Origin: Synergistaceae bacterium
Lineage (GTDB): Bacteria > Synergistota > Synergistia > Synergistales > Aminobacteriaceae
Length of the DNA: 64,000 nt
Direction of reading: 5' to 3'
Assembly: GCA_009783355.1 (NCBI GenBank)
Contig: WRHH01000002.1
Coordinates: forward strand, 62,001-126,000
This document shows, in pieces, positions 8,460 to 17,525 of this stretch (position 1 is its first letter; every line of letters starts with the position of its first letter). The notes under the pieces were generated by a model. That model saw only the letters and a program-made list of their open reading frames with translations. It searched no databases and was not told the DNA's origin. Made by a program: the position numbers and the translations under genes.

Positions 8460-9329
8460 TTGGGAGAACGAGTATCTGCTGAAAACTCTCAGAAGACGGA
8501 GCTTCAAATAGAACAGCAAAAGATTGAAAAAAATGAATCCCATGTGATTGTCGTTACATCTGGTAAAGGAGGAGTCGGCAAGACGACCTCTACGTCAAAT
8601 ATTGCCGTAGCATTGGCAAAACTGGGAAAAAGGGTTGTAGCTGTAGACGCCGATATTGGGCTCCGAAATCTTGATGTGATAATGGGGCTTGAAAACAGAG
8701 TTGTTTATAACTTTGTCGATGTATTGGAAGGAAACTGCAGACTAAACCAGGCTCTTGTCAGAGATAAAAGGGTTGATTCATTGTATCTGCTTCCCGCTGC
8801 TCAAACCAGGACAAAAGACGCTGTAAATCAGTCACAGATGATTAAACTTTGCGGTATGTTAAGGGAAGAGTTTGATTACATTCTGTTAGACTGTCCCGCC
8901 GGCATTGAGGGAGGATTTAAGAATGCCGCCGTTGGAGCGGATGAGGCGCTTATTGTGGTCACTCCAGAGGTGCCTTCCGTTCGTGACGCAGATAGAATAA
9001 TCGGAATGCTTGAATCTATGGGCAAGTCCCCTATCCGGCTTATCGTAAATCGATTACGCCCTGATATGGTGCGCGGCGGAGATATGCTGGACGTGCCGGA
9101 TATAATTGAAATCTTAGCGATAACACTTATTGGAATTGTTCCGGAAGACGATAATGTCATAAAAGCTGCAAACCGCGGAGAACCTATGGCTTTTGCGAGT
9201 AAATCGCCTGCCGCCCGGGCTTATATGAATATTGCCGGACGTATTTTAGGAAATGATGTTCCGTTCATCAATTTTGATACGAGACCAAGAGGTCTGCTTG
9301 GGAACATCAGAAAAATACTTGGGTTTTAG
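8460..9329 (+). CDS. minD: Septum-site-determining ATPase MinD
   Basis: Membrane-associated Walker ATPase that carries MinC to the cell membrane and is released by MinE. TTG at 8460 is preceded by AGGAGGG at 8447-8453, which decides the start. This adds about 25 polar residues before the usual MinD beginning. The deviant Walker A motif GKGGVGKTT is at 35-43, with DADIGLRNLD and LLDCPAGIEGG following. The C-terminus, GLLGNIRKILGF, is an amphipathic membrane-targeting helix. The 289 residues are a little longer than the common ~265 because of the N-terminal extension. The minE ribosome site overlaps the minD stop. Confidence 0.96.
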   Translation: MGERVSAENSQKTELQIEQQKIEKNESHVIVVTSGKGGVGKTTSTSNIAVALAKLGKRVVAVDADIGLRNLDVIMGLENRVVYNFVDVLEGNCRLNQALVRDKRVDSLYLLPAAQTRTKDAVNQSQMIKLCGMLREEFDYILLDCPAGIEGGFKNAAVGADEALIVVTPEVPSVRDADRIIGMLESMGKSPIRLIVNRLRPDMVRGGDMLDVPDIIEILAITLIGIVPEDDNVIKAANRGEPMAFASKSPAARAYMNIAGRILGNDVPFINFDTRPRGLLGNIRKILGF

Positions 9330-9342
9330 GAGGAGCTCGGAT

Positions 9343-9660
9343 ATGAACTTAAACGTTTTCTTTCAAAAGATAATAAATTCTTTCTCTAAGAAAGATCCAA
9401 AGGAAAAATCGACTCCATCCGCAAAAAAGGCTCGTGAACGCCTTCAGATTATTCTTGCTCATGACAGGACGGATATTTCGCCGGAGTTGCTTCTGACTTT
9501 ACGTCACGAAATGGTAAAAGTGCTTAAAAAATATATGGAAATTGATGAAGCCCGGATTGAAATTGAAATAGAGGACGGAGGAATGGCTCTTGCTGTCAAT
9601 ATCCCCGTCATTCACGTCAAACGCGGAAGCAGTTTAAAATTAAAGAGAAGTAAAGAATGA
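9343..9660 (+). CDS. minE: Cell-division topological specificity factor MinE
   Basis: Stimulates the MinD ATPase and restricts MinC/MinD inhibition to the poles. The open frame reaches back to 9253, but the correct start is ATG at 9343, because AGGAGG lies at 9328-9333 and the protein then begins MNLNVFFQKIINSF, a MinE-like membrane-binding N-terminus. The contact helix contains ARERLQIILAHDRTDISPELL, followed by LRHEMVKVLKKYMEID, both typical of MinE. The length is 105 residues. Its stop overlaps the rodA start (ATGA). Confidence 0.92.
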   Translation: MNLNVFFQKIINSFSKKDPKEKSTPSAKKARERLQIILAHDRTDISPELLLTLRHEMVKVLKKYMEIDEARIEIEIEDGGMALAVNIPVIHVKRGSSLKLKRSKE

Positions 9661-10775
9661 CGGAAACAGAGTTATCAATTCGCGATAAACTTCTTAAACA
9701 GGATAAATGGCTGTTTGCAGCTTTATCCTGCTTGATTTTTACCGGCATTATGACAATATTCACCGCAGCCGCCGGCTTTTCAGGAAATGGAGTAGCTTAT
9801 TCCTCTCGTCAATTATTTGTCGTAACTGTGTCAATAGCAGCTTTTATGGCAATCATTGCTATTGGGCACGAGAAAATATTTGAATATGCTTATCCTATTT
9901 ATTTTGCTCTGTTATTTGTTTTGTTGTTTACATTGCTTTTTGCTCCAAAATCGATGGGTTCACATCGTTGGTTTACGATTGCCGGGTGGGGCGTTCAACC
10001 TTCTGAGTTTTCAAAAGTAGCTGTTTGCCTGGGGCTTTCAAAGTATCTTAGCCGCAACCCTCCTATTACTTTAAAATCATATTTGGGTGCATTGCTTCTC
10101 GTATTTCCAATAGCATTTTTAGTTTTCATACAACCTGACCTTGGAAGCACAATGGTTTTCATTGCAATTACTTTAATAGCGCTCTTTGTCGCAGGGGCTC
10201 ATAAACGTTATTTGTTCACCACGATGGTATTAGGAGTTTTATTTATCCCGTTAGGTTGGAACTTCCTGAAGGAATACCAGAAAAACAGGCTTCTTGTTTT
10301 TCTTGATCCGGGAATCGATCCTCTCGGCGCTGGCTATAGCGTCATGCAATCTCGTATTGCCATCGGTTCCGGAGGACTCTGGGGAAAAGGCTACCTAGAA
10401 GGGATGCAGAGTAAACTGCGTTTTCTGCCGGAAGCGCATACTGACTTTATTTTTAGTGTATTCTCGGAAGAATTTGGTTTTGTCGGCTCCTTGATAGTCC
10501 TGTCGCTTTTCTGCTTTTTATTTATACGGATATTAATAGCGGGAATGAAGAGCCGCGACGCCCGTTCCAAAATTTTAGTGTCATGTATAAGCGCGTGGAT
10601 ATGGTTTCAGATGTTTGAAAGCATTGGGATGAGCATGGGGCTTTTGCCGGTGACTGGGCTTCCATTGCCTTTGTTCAGCTACGGAGGAAGCGCGATGGTC
10701 TCTGTTTTAATTGCTCTTGGATTTGTATCCAGTATACATATTTCCAATATAAAATTATACAAGATAGAGGCATAA
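9657..10775 (+). CDS. rodA: SEDS-family peptidoglycan polymerase RodA
   Basis: Lipid II-polymerising glycosyltransferase of the elongasome, partner of the class B PBP encoded at 5927. The 372 residues contain about ten membrane segments. Typical SEDS signatures are GSHRWFTIAGWGVQPSEFSK, FIQPDLGSTMVF, the LPEAHTDFIFSVFSEEFGF loop with the conserved Asp, and the final LPLPLFSYGGSAM. Position next to minE rather than next to mrdA is a known arrangement in clostridial-type clusters. The closeness to mrdA and mreB favours RodA over FtsW. Confidence 0.92.
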   Translation: MTETELSIRDKLLKQDKWLFAALSCLIFTGIMTIFTAAAGFSGNGVAYSSRQLFVVTVSIAAFMAIIAIGHEKIFEYAYPIYFALLFVLLFTLLFAPKSMGSHRWFTIAGWGVQPSEFSKVAVCLGLSKYLSRNPPITLKSYLGALLLVFPIAFLVFIQPDLGSTMVFIAITLIALFVAGAHKRYLFTTMVLGVLFIPLGWNFLKEYQKNRLLVFLDPGIDPLGAGYSVMQSRIAIGSGGLWGKGYLEGMQSKLRFLPEAHTDFIFSVFSEEFGFVGSLIVLSLFCFLFIRILIAGMKSRDARSKILVSCISAWIWFQMFESIGMSMGLLPVTGLPLPLFSYGGSAMVSVLIALGFVSSIHISNIKLYKIEA

Positions 10776-10782
10776 AGGCCGA

Positions 10783-12648
10783 ATGTATCCAGAATTTAAA
10801 GATCCGTACTGGAGCTTACTCGCGCAAGTCAAGCGCCCTTCCCGCTACAGCGGGAGCGAATGGGCGGTAAATCTTAAAAAAGCGGAAAGCGAACGTGCAA
10901 ATGCGGATGTAAAACTTTCAGCAGGCTTGCTCTCATCTGAAAGAAGAAGCCAAATGCTGCTGTTTTGCCTTGCATTTCCTGACGTCTATGAGATAGGAAT
11001 GAGTTATTACGGATTTCAATTGCTGGAAAATCTCTTGAATAACCTCCCAAATGTGCTTTCTGACCGTGTTTATTGCCCGTGGACGGATATGGAGACGTTG
11101 CTTCGTAAATCATCCCTTCCTCTCGTCTCCGTTGAGAATAAAATTCCATTAAATTTATTTGATGCAATTGGTTTTACGCTGCAGCACGAGCTCAGTTACA
11201 CCAATATTCTCACCATGCTGGATTTGTCCTGTATTCCTGTCAGGTCTTCCGATAGAAACTCAAAAGATCCTCTTATCATAGGAGGAGGCGTGGGCGCCTT
11301 TGTTCCGGGTATTATTTCTCCTTTTTTCGATATCTTATGTTTTGGAGATGGCGAGGAGATGCTGCCGGAGCTTTGTTCATGCATTATTGAGACAAAAGGG
11401 GAAAAGAGGGAGGCGCGCCTTGACGCGTGTTCGAAAATTCCGGGGGTGTACGTCCCTTCTATTGGCTTAAATACCGGCGTAAAGGTGAAACGCGTCTTCT
11501 CATACTGTATGCCGCCTGTTCCTGACAGCCTCATAGTTCCTTCCGCTTCCATAGTTCATGACAGAGCGGTTGTTGAATTGTTCCGCGGATGTTCTAGAGG
11601 CTGCCGTTTCTGTCAAGCCGGAATGGTGACGCGGCCCGTTCGCGAACGTAAAGTTGAGGAAGTGGTGGAAGGAGTCAATAGTTTAATTGCAAAGACAGGA
11701 TGGGAAGAAGCGGGGTTGCTTTCGCTTGCTTCTTGCGACTATACCGGTATAAAGCAAGTTCTTGAGACTCTTTCAGAGAACGCTGATAAACGCGGGAGAT
11801 TTAAGATTAGTTTACCAAGTCTCCGTATGGACGCGTTTTCCGTTGAGCTTGCAGCCGGGATGGAGAGCGTAAAGCGCGGCTCATTGACTTTTGCTCCCGA
11901 AGCGGGGACTCAAAGATTGAGAGACGTAATAAATAAAGGAATCAAGGACGAAGATATAGAGTCATCCTTAATGTTCGCTTTTTCTAAGGGCTGGAGCAGG
12001 ATAAAACTTTATTTCATGATGGGGCTTCCGACGGAGACGGAAGAAGACCTCGAAGGCATAGTGGAAATAGCGGGAAGAGCTTTGCGAATAGCGCGCGCGC
12101 AGAAGAATAAGCGAGCTGAGGTATCCGTTTCAGTGGCCGGATTTGTTCCGAAGGCGCATACTCCTTTCCAATGGGAAAGACAAAATTCCATAACTGAACT
12201 AAGGGAAAAAGGACGCTTGATAAAGGGGAAAAACAGAAACAGGAGCGTGACAATGAATTATCATTCCCCGGAACAGACTTTTCTGGAGGGAGTGTTCGCG
12301 AGAGGAGACATAAGGCTCGCCGACGCGTTGGAGTTCGCGTGGCGCGATGGCGCAAGGTTCGACAACTGGACTGAAACGTTTGATTTGGACAGGTGGAATA
12401 GAGCTTTTGAGAGAGCTCAAGTTGACACTCTGCAGTATACCGGGGAAAGGAATTTGTCAGAAAATTTCAGTTGGGATTTCATAGATATGGGGGTTACGAA
12501 AGATTTTTTGTTGAGAGAAAGAAACAGTGCGCATTCTGAAAAATATACCCCCGGCTGCAAAACTGCCTGCAGCGGCTGCGGACTGCAGGAACATGGATGT
12601 AATTTACGGGGTCAAGGAATGGAGAATAACGACAATGCCGCGTTATAG
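10783..12648 (+). CDS. Radical SAM protein, TIGR03960-like
   Basis: The 621 residues have an N-terminal part resembling a B12-binding-like fold (about 1-230) and a radical SAM domain with the cluster motif C-S-R-G-C-R-F-C (CxxxCxxC) in ELFRGCSRGCRFCQAG near residue 275. Other family signs are FAPEAGTQRLRDVINKG and KLYFMMGLPTETEEDL. It belongs to the group that is almost always encoded beside a DUF2344/TIGR03936 protein and RNase G, as here. The substrate is not known. The C-terminal cysteines (CKTACSGCGLQEHGC) suggest a further metal or cluster site. Confidence 0.88.
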   Translation: MYPEFKDPYWSLLAQVKRPSRYSGSEWAVNLKKAESERANADVKLSAGLLSSERRSQMLLFCLAFPDVYEIGMSYYGFQLLENLLNNLPNVLSDRVYCPWTDMETLLRKSSLPLVSVENKIPLNLFDAIGFTLQHELSYTNILTMLDLSCIPVRSSDRNSKDPLIIGGGVGAFVPGIISPFFDILCFGDGEEMLPELCSCIIETKGEKREARLDACSKIPGVYVPSIGLNTGVKVKRVFSYCMPPVPDSLIVPSASIVHDRAVVELFRGCSRGCRFCQAGMVTRPVRERKVEEVVEGVNSLIAKTGWEEAGLLSLASCDYTGIKQVLETLSENADKRGRFKISLPSLRMDAFSVELAAGMESVKRGSLTFAPEAGTQRLRDVINKGIKDEDIESSLMFAFSKGWSRIKLYFMMGLPTETEEDLEGIVEIAGRALRIARAQKNKRAEVSVSVAGFVPKAHTPFQWERQNSITELREKGRLIKGKNRNRSVTMNYHSPEQTFLEGVFARGDIRLADALEFAWRDGARFDNWTETFDLDRWNRAFERAQVDTLQYTGERNLSENFSWDFIDMGVTKDFLLRERNSAHSEKYTPGCKTACSGCGLQEHGCNLRGQGMENNDNAAL

Positions 12649-13240
12649 GATATTTTATGAAAAACGAGGGCCGGCTTGTTTCATTCCACACATAGTACTA
12701 CCGACGGTATTAACAAGAGCGGCCAACCGCGCTTCTCATTCAAAGAACGAAGATTGCGGGTTGATGCCCATAATTTTCCAAATGACTGAAGGATTCTCTC
12801 CTCACGCAAAAATGAGCTTCGCGTCTGAATTGCCGGTTGGAGTTGTCGCGTTGATGGAACCTGTTGATATTTGGCTCACCGGCAACCTCTCCGACTCTGA
12901 GTTTAAAGCATGGAGCGATAATATGCCAACGGGGTTTAAGCTTAATGATTTTACAGAAATTCCGGACGGAAGCCCTTCTTTGAATAAAAGCTGCCCGGTA
13001 TCAGAATATCTGTTGAAATCCAGCACGGCTGACAGGATGGATTCAGTAAGAGAAGCCCTGTTCAAAATTGCGGAGAATAAGTTCATAGATTGCCGGGATG
13101 AAGGAGAATTTATAAGGTTCACCGTCAATAATAGCGTTGTTGCGCTGGGAGCGATAGTTCGGGAACTCATAACAGAAAACGCGGTTCAGGGATGGCATGA
13201 ATTGCGCATCGTCAGGGTAAGAGTGGGAGCTCAGCAATAA
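12635..13240 (+). CDS. DUF2344/TIGR03936 family protein
   Basis: The frame is open from 12527, but family members begin with a short M-x-x-Y-R-x-x-x-x-K-x-G-P pattern, and this occurs at ATG 12635 (MPRYRIFYEKRGPACFIPH). GGAG lies 15 bases upstream. This start gives 201 residues and a 14-base overlap with the radical SAM gene. The expected EGFSPHAKMSFASELPVGV motif follows. The role is unknown. The protein accompanies the TIGR03960 radical SAM protein so consistently that a shared function in RNA modification or ribosome biogenesis has been suspected. Confidence 0.82.
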   Translation: MPRYRIFYEKRGPACFIPHIVLPTVLTRAANRASHSKNEDCGLMPIIFQMTEGFSPHAKMSFASELPVGVVALMEPVDIWLTGNLSDSEFKAWSDNMPTGFKLNDFTEIPDGSPSLNKSCPVSEYLLKSSTADRMDSVREALFKIAENKFIDCRDEGEFIRFTVNNSVVALGAIVRELITENAVQGWHELRIVRVRVGAQQ

Positions 13241-13297
13241 GCATTTAGTTATGAAAATATAAAAAGATATAAAAACAATTCCAAGAGGAGAACAAAT

Positions 13298-14776
13298 TTG
13301 GATAGAAAAATAATTGCAAATACCATAGAAAACGAGGAAGTGCGCGTTGCTATTCTGGAAGACGATCGTCTTGCTGAAGTCTTTATTGAGAGACTATGGG
13401 AAAACCAGAAAGCCGGAGAAATTTATAAAGCGCGGGTTGAAAGCGTTCTGAACGGAATAGGAGCTGCTTTTGTCAATTTAGGCGACGGGCGAAATGCTTT
13501 TTTATACCTCAATGATGTCAAAGGGTTCAGTATCAAGCAGAATCAGGAAATAATAGTTCAAGTGACAAAGACTGCGCGGAAAAACAAAGGCGCAAGGGTC
13601 ACAACGCGAGTTTCTTTAGCCGGAAGGTATATGGTGCTTATTCCCGGTGGAAAAGAGAGCGGAGTGTCAAGGCGAATATCAAGCGAAGAAGAGCGTAAGC
13701 GTTTAAAATCCATGGCGAAAAAACTCAGAGGAGAAAACTACGGCGTAATAATAAGGACTGCTGCAGAAAATATAAGCGAGGAAGCCCTTATTCAGGACGT
13801 TGAATCTTTGTGCAGCCTTTGGAGTGAAATTGAATATAACTCGAAGAAACAATCTTCCCCATGTCTTTTGTACCGTGATCCGGGGCTTCTGGGGCGTGTT
13901 CTTCGGGATGAGCTAACCGGGAATGTATCTGAGATAGTGGTTGACAATGAAGAGGAAGAGGAGAATGTAAAGAGTTACCTGTCAATCCTTTATGGAGACA
14001 ATACCCCTGAAGTGACTTTGTACGGAGGCATTACTCCGATTTTTGAATTTTACAATATAGAGCAGGATATTGAAGCCGCCCTTTCCCGGAAAGTCTGGTT
14101 AAAATCCGGAGCATGGCTTATGATCGAACAGTCTGAAGCGCTTACAGTTATCGACGTAAATACTGGAAAATATGTGGGAAAGACCGACCTCAGGCATACA
14201 ATAATGGACACCAATATTGAAGCTGCCTCTGAAATAGCGCGCCAGCTGAAACTTCGCGCAATTGGGGGCATAGTAGTCATTGACTTCATAGATATGGAGC
14301 TTGAAGAAGACAGGAAGCTGCTCATTGAAAAATTGGAATCCGTTTTTCAAATGGACAAGTGCAGAGCACGCGTCTTTAGCGTTACCCAGCTTGGATTGGT
14401 TGAGCTTACGCGAAAGCGTAGCAGAGCAGATCTGAGATCGCTTCTTATGCGTTCTTGTCCGTGTTGCGGCGAGACCGGCTATGTTTTAAATGAGGATACA
14501 ATAGCACTTTCACTAAAGCGTTTTCTTCGAAAAATAGGGCATGCCAATCATACTAAAGCCGCTTTAATAGAAACTAACCCGTATGTTGCTGAATATATAG
14601 CAGAAACTTACCTAACGCATTGGGAAGAAGAACTTGATAGAAAGATTTACATAGCTTCAGCCCCTTCGTTCCCGTGGAACAAGTACAGGCTTGATATTCA
14701 AGGAACAATAGAACGTGTTTTACAGAAAGTTACTCAGCTTGAAAAAAAGGGAATAGAGATTAAAAAGGCGCCTTGA
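13298..14776 (+). CDS. rng: RNase E/G-family endoribonuclease
   Basis: Endoribonuclease for rRNA processing and mRNA decay. TTG at 13298 follows AAGAGGAG at a good distance. The 492 residues hold an S1 domain (about 35-120, GEIYKARVESVLNGIGAAFVNLG), an RNase H-like catalytic core with the metal-binding Asp residues in VIDVNTGKYVG and VVIDFIDME, and the Zn-link cysteines SCPCCGETG. The C-terminal half of RNase E is absent, so RNase G type. It ends the long plus-strand cell-shape cluster. The ribosomal genes rplU and rpmA that often follow are absent. Confidence 0.93.
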   Translation: MDRKIIANTIENEEVRVAILEDDRLAEVFIERLWENQKAGEIYKARVESVLNGIGAAFVNLGDGRNAFLYLNDVKGFSIKQNQEIIVQVTKTARKNKGARVTTRVSLAGRYMVLIPGGKESGVSRRISSEEERKRLKSMAKKLRGENYGVIIRTAAENISEEALIQDVESLCSLWSEIEYNSKKQSSPCLLYRDPGLLGRVLRDELTGNVSEIVVDNEEEEENVKSYLSILYGDNTPEVTLYGGITPIFEFYNIEQDIEAALSRKVWLKSGAWLMIEQSEALTVIDVNTGKYVGKTDLRHTIMDTNIEAASEIARQLKLRAIGGIVVIDFIDMELEEDRKLLIEKLESVFQMDKCRARVFSVTQLGLVELTRKRSRADLRSLLMRSCPCCGETGYVLNEDTIALSLKRFLRKIGHANHTKAALIETNPYVAEYIAETYLTHWEEELDRKIYIASAPSFPWNKYRLDIQGTIERVLQKVTQLEKKGIEIKKAP

Positions 14777-14956
14777 TTTTTATCAGGAGTTCCGTTTTTG
14801 TTACAGCGCCAGCCTTTTGTTTTTTGTTGTTATTTAATATATCGCCAATTATGAAATATATTCTTTTTTTTGAAATATATTAATTAGTGTTTGTTTATAG
14901 AAAGTCATTTTATGTTATAATTATTAAACTAACTAAATCTAGAAAGGTAATAATTC

Positions 14957-17287
14957 ATGAAGAATTTTCTGCTACGTAAAAAACTAATAATTACATTATC
15001 TTCATTATTATTTATGATTGCTGCAATAATGTTAAGTTTCCTGTTGTATGAATTTGTCATTTGCATTAATTCCAATCAGATGAATTTAGGTCAAGAAAGA
15101 TTGAAAGAGACGGCGTTTCAAGGCGCCAGTTATGTAAAAAACATCATGAAAATACAGATTGAGCATATTAGAGGTTTAGCGAGCAGGCTATCGAAATATG
15201 AAAGCTTAAGTCATGATGTGGTAAAAGATTTTATAAAAGACGTTGCGAAAGGTACTCAATTTAATTATATTGTGGTTGACGTTTTGAGCTGCGACAGCTA
15301 TACGAGTGAGGGAGACGTATCAAAAATAAAAGATATTGATTATTTAAAAGACGTTGAAATTAATGGGTATAAAGTAACTGACGTTTTGAAATCAAGTTTT
15401 GATAATACTATATCAATAGAAATAATTTGCCCGATAATGAATTATGGCTCAGTAGCAGGCGCAGTGCGGGGAGTTTTATATCCGGAAGCCCTAAGACGCA
15501 ACTTGAATACCATGCTTTTTGACGGAGAAGGATACTGTACTCTGTTTGACAGCAAAGGAAAGTATTTGACTTATTCAGATAATTATAATGTATTAGTGTA
15601 TCAAGACGACTATTTAGAGATTATGAGAAAATTTACTTTTGATCAAGGATACAGTATTGAACAGCTTGAAGATAATATCTCCAATGGGCGTCCAAATTTC
15701 GCCGCGTATTCGTTTAATGATGAGCACAGATATTCTTATTCCATGCCGATTGGTATAAATAACTGGTATTTCAATTTGGTTGTTCCCAAATGGGTGATTG
15801 ACAAGAACTCAATAGACTTGAATAAAAAATGTATTACTATGGTTTTTCTGATAGCTATAATTTTTATAATACTTGCTATCGCTTTTATTTTATTTGGTTA
15901 TTTAGTAAATAGTATGATGGACGAAATATCAAAAAATAATGAAGAAATGCACTTTGAGGAGAAAAAACTGGATTTAATTCTCAAGCGTAGCGAGGACATA
16001 TTTTTTGATTACAACATAACAGATGAGGTAACAAAGTTCTCTGCAAAATTTGAAGAAGTGTTTCACAGGAAACCCATTGAGAAAGGGCTTCCATTAAGTG
16101 CAATTGAAAGCGGGGTTGTACACCCTGAAAGCTCTGCCGCTTTTATAAAATTTTTCGAAGACATAAGAAAAGGCGTTCCTGTAGTCACAGAAGAGATGAG
16201 AATAAAAGATAATTCGGGGAAATTCATTTGGTGCCTTTTCTCTTCATTTTCCTTTTTTAACAAAAAGAATATCCCTGTTAAAGGTTTGGGGATAATAGAA
16301 ATAATAAACGATAAAAAAGAGATGGAGAATAAATATAATGAAGTACAGAAGTATAAAAGCTCCATTGATTCAGAGTACATCTTTAAATGTGATATAAATC
16401 TCTCAAAGAATTTTTATTTGAGCGGATATGAAGAAATACTGTCTACAACAAATATTGAAAGCGAAAATAATTATCAAAATATTTTACGATTAATTGCGCG
16501 TGATTATTTTCATGTTGATAACATGAACGAGCTTATGCTCAAGAATAATCCGAATAACCTTATCTCTTTATTTATATCCGGTACAACTGATCCTGCTTTT
16601 GAATACAAAATAACCGAGCATGACAAAACTGAAAAATGGCTGTACTTTAGATATAAACTCTATGAATCGCCTTCGACCAAGGATATTTGCGCTATAGTTT
16701 CGATTATCGATATAAGCGAGCAGAAACGGAAAGAGGCGGAACTTATTGATAAAGCTGAAAAAGACCAAATGACAGGTCTTTATAATAAGACCACTACAGA
16801 GAAGTTAATAAATGATTGGATTCATAACTATGATAGCAGCCTGGGAGCATTGATGATAATAGATATTGACAATTTTAAGAATGTCAACGACATGTTTGGA
16901 CATCTCTACGGAGACTTGGTGCTCAAAAAACTTGCCGAAGATCTAAAATCAGTATTTCGTGCTAATGACGTTGTTGGGCGAATAGGCGGAGATGAATTTT
17001 TTGTCTTTTTGAAAAAACTGTATTCAGAGAGTTTTATTGATGAAAAAGCCAAAGAAATATGTAGACTGTTTCATAGAATATTTGAAGAAAAAGGCATTTC
17101 ATGCGAAATATCCTCAAGTATAGGCATAGCCCTTTTCCCAAAGCATGGAAATACGCTTGACGAATTATATAGGAACGCCGATACGGCTTTGTACATTAGC
17201 AAAGAAAAGGGAAAAAATAATTTTACCATATACAATTGGGAGAGCTTTAAAGGATATGGAGTAAGAACTGAAATTGATCCCTTGTAA
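14957..17287 (+). CDS. Membrane-bound diguanylate cyclase with extracellular sensor and PAS domains
   Basis: Makes cyclic di-GMP from two GTP in response to an external signal. Order in the 776 residues: membrane segment (about 9-32), periplasmic Cache-like sensor (about 35-285), second membrane segment (about 290-315), two PAS-like regions (about 345-465 and 470-590), then a GGDEF domain. The catalytic motif GGDEF is at 677-681. An inhibitory I-site R-A-N-D precedes it by the usual five residues, so product feedback is likely. No EAL domain is present. It stands alone between rng and a hybrid kinase, and the AT-rich upstream region suggests its own promoter. Confidence 0.9.
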   Translation: MKNFLLRKKLIITLSSLLFMIAAIMLSFLLYEFVICINSNQMNLGQERLKETAFQGASYVKNIMKIQIEHIRGLASRLSKYESLSHDVVKDFIKDVAKGTQFNYIVVDVLSCDSYTSEGDVSKIKDIDYLKDVEINGYKVTDVLKSSFDNTISIEIICPIMNYGSVAGAVRGVLYPEALRRNLNTMLFDGEGYCTLFDSKGKYLTYSDNYNVLVYQDDYLEIMRKFTFDQGYSIEQLEDNISNGRPNFAAYSFNDEHRYSYSMPIGINNWYFNLVVPKWVIDKNSIDLNKKCITMVFLIAIIFIILAIAFILFGYLVNSMMDEISKNNEEMHFEEKKLDLILKRSEDIFFDYNITDEVTKFSAKFEEVFHRKPIEKGLPLSAIESGVVHPESSAAFIKFFEDIRKGVPVVTEEMRIKDNSGKFIWCLFSSFSFFNKKNIPVKGLGIIEIINDKKEMENKYNEVQKYKSSIDSEYIFKCDINLSKNFYLSGYEEILSTTNIESENNYQNILRLIARDYFHVDNMNELMLKNNPNNLISLFISGTTDPAFEYKITEHDKTEKWLYFRYKLYESPSTKDICAIVSIIDISEQKRKEAELIDKAEKDQMTGLYNKTTTEKLINDWIHNYDSSLGALMIIDIDNFKNVNDMFGHLYGDLVLKKLAEDLKSVFRANDVVGRIGGDEFFVFLKKLYSESFIDEKAKEICRLFHRIFEEKGISCEISSSIGIALFPKHGNTLDELYRNADTALYISKEKGKNNFTIYNWESFKGYGVRTEIDPL

Positions 17288-17422
17288 CTATTCTCTTGCC
17301 TTAAAATCTTTTTGAATTTTCACCGCCGCGATTTTTTTCAGCACGTTGAGAAGCATGCGGCGTGAGTTTTCCACGTATTTCTATCATTTAAATAACCCCT
17401 CGTTTGTATAAAGATTAATGAC

Positions 17423-17440
17423 TATACTATGGATAGTATA
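17423..17440. promoter_or_regulatory. Palindrome upstream of the hybrid kinase gene
   Basis: Perfect inverted repeat TATACTAT-GG-ATAGTATA, about 85 bases before the kinase start. The dyad is what is seen. A protein-binding operator or overlap with a promoter -10 region (GTATAAA) is inference. Confidence 0.4.
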
Positions 17441-17525
17441 AAGTGTGGGAAAAATACTCCCGAATTAAACCTTGAACCTAATGTAATATTTTACGGAAAA
17501 CAGTATTATAAAGGGGACAAATGCC

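Noticed and set aside
9253-9342. N-terminal extension of minE inside minD
   Set aside because: AGGAGG at 9328-9333 and the MinE-like N-terminus place the start at 9343.
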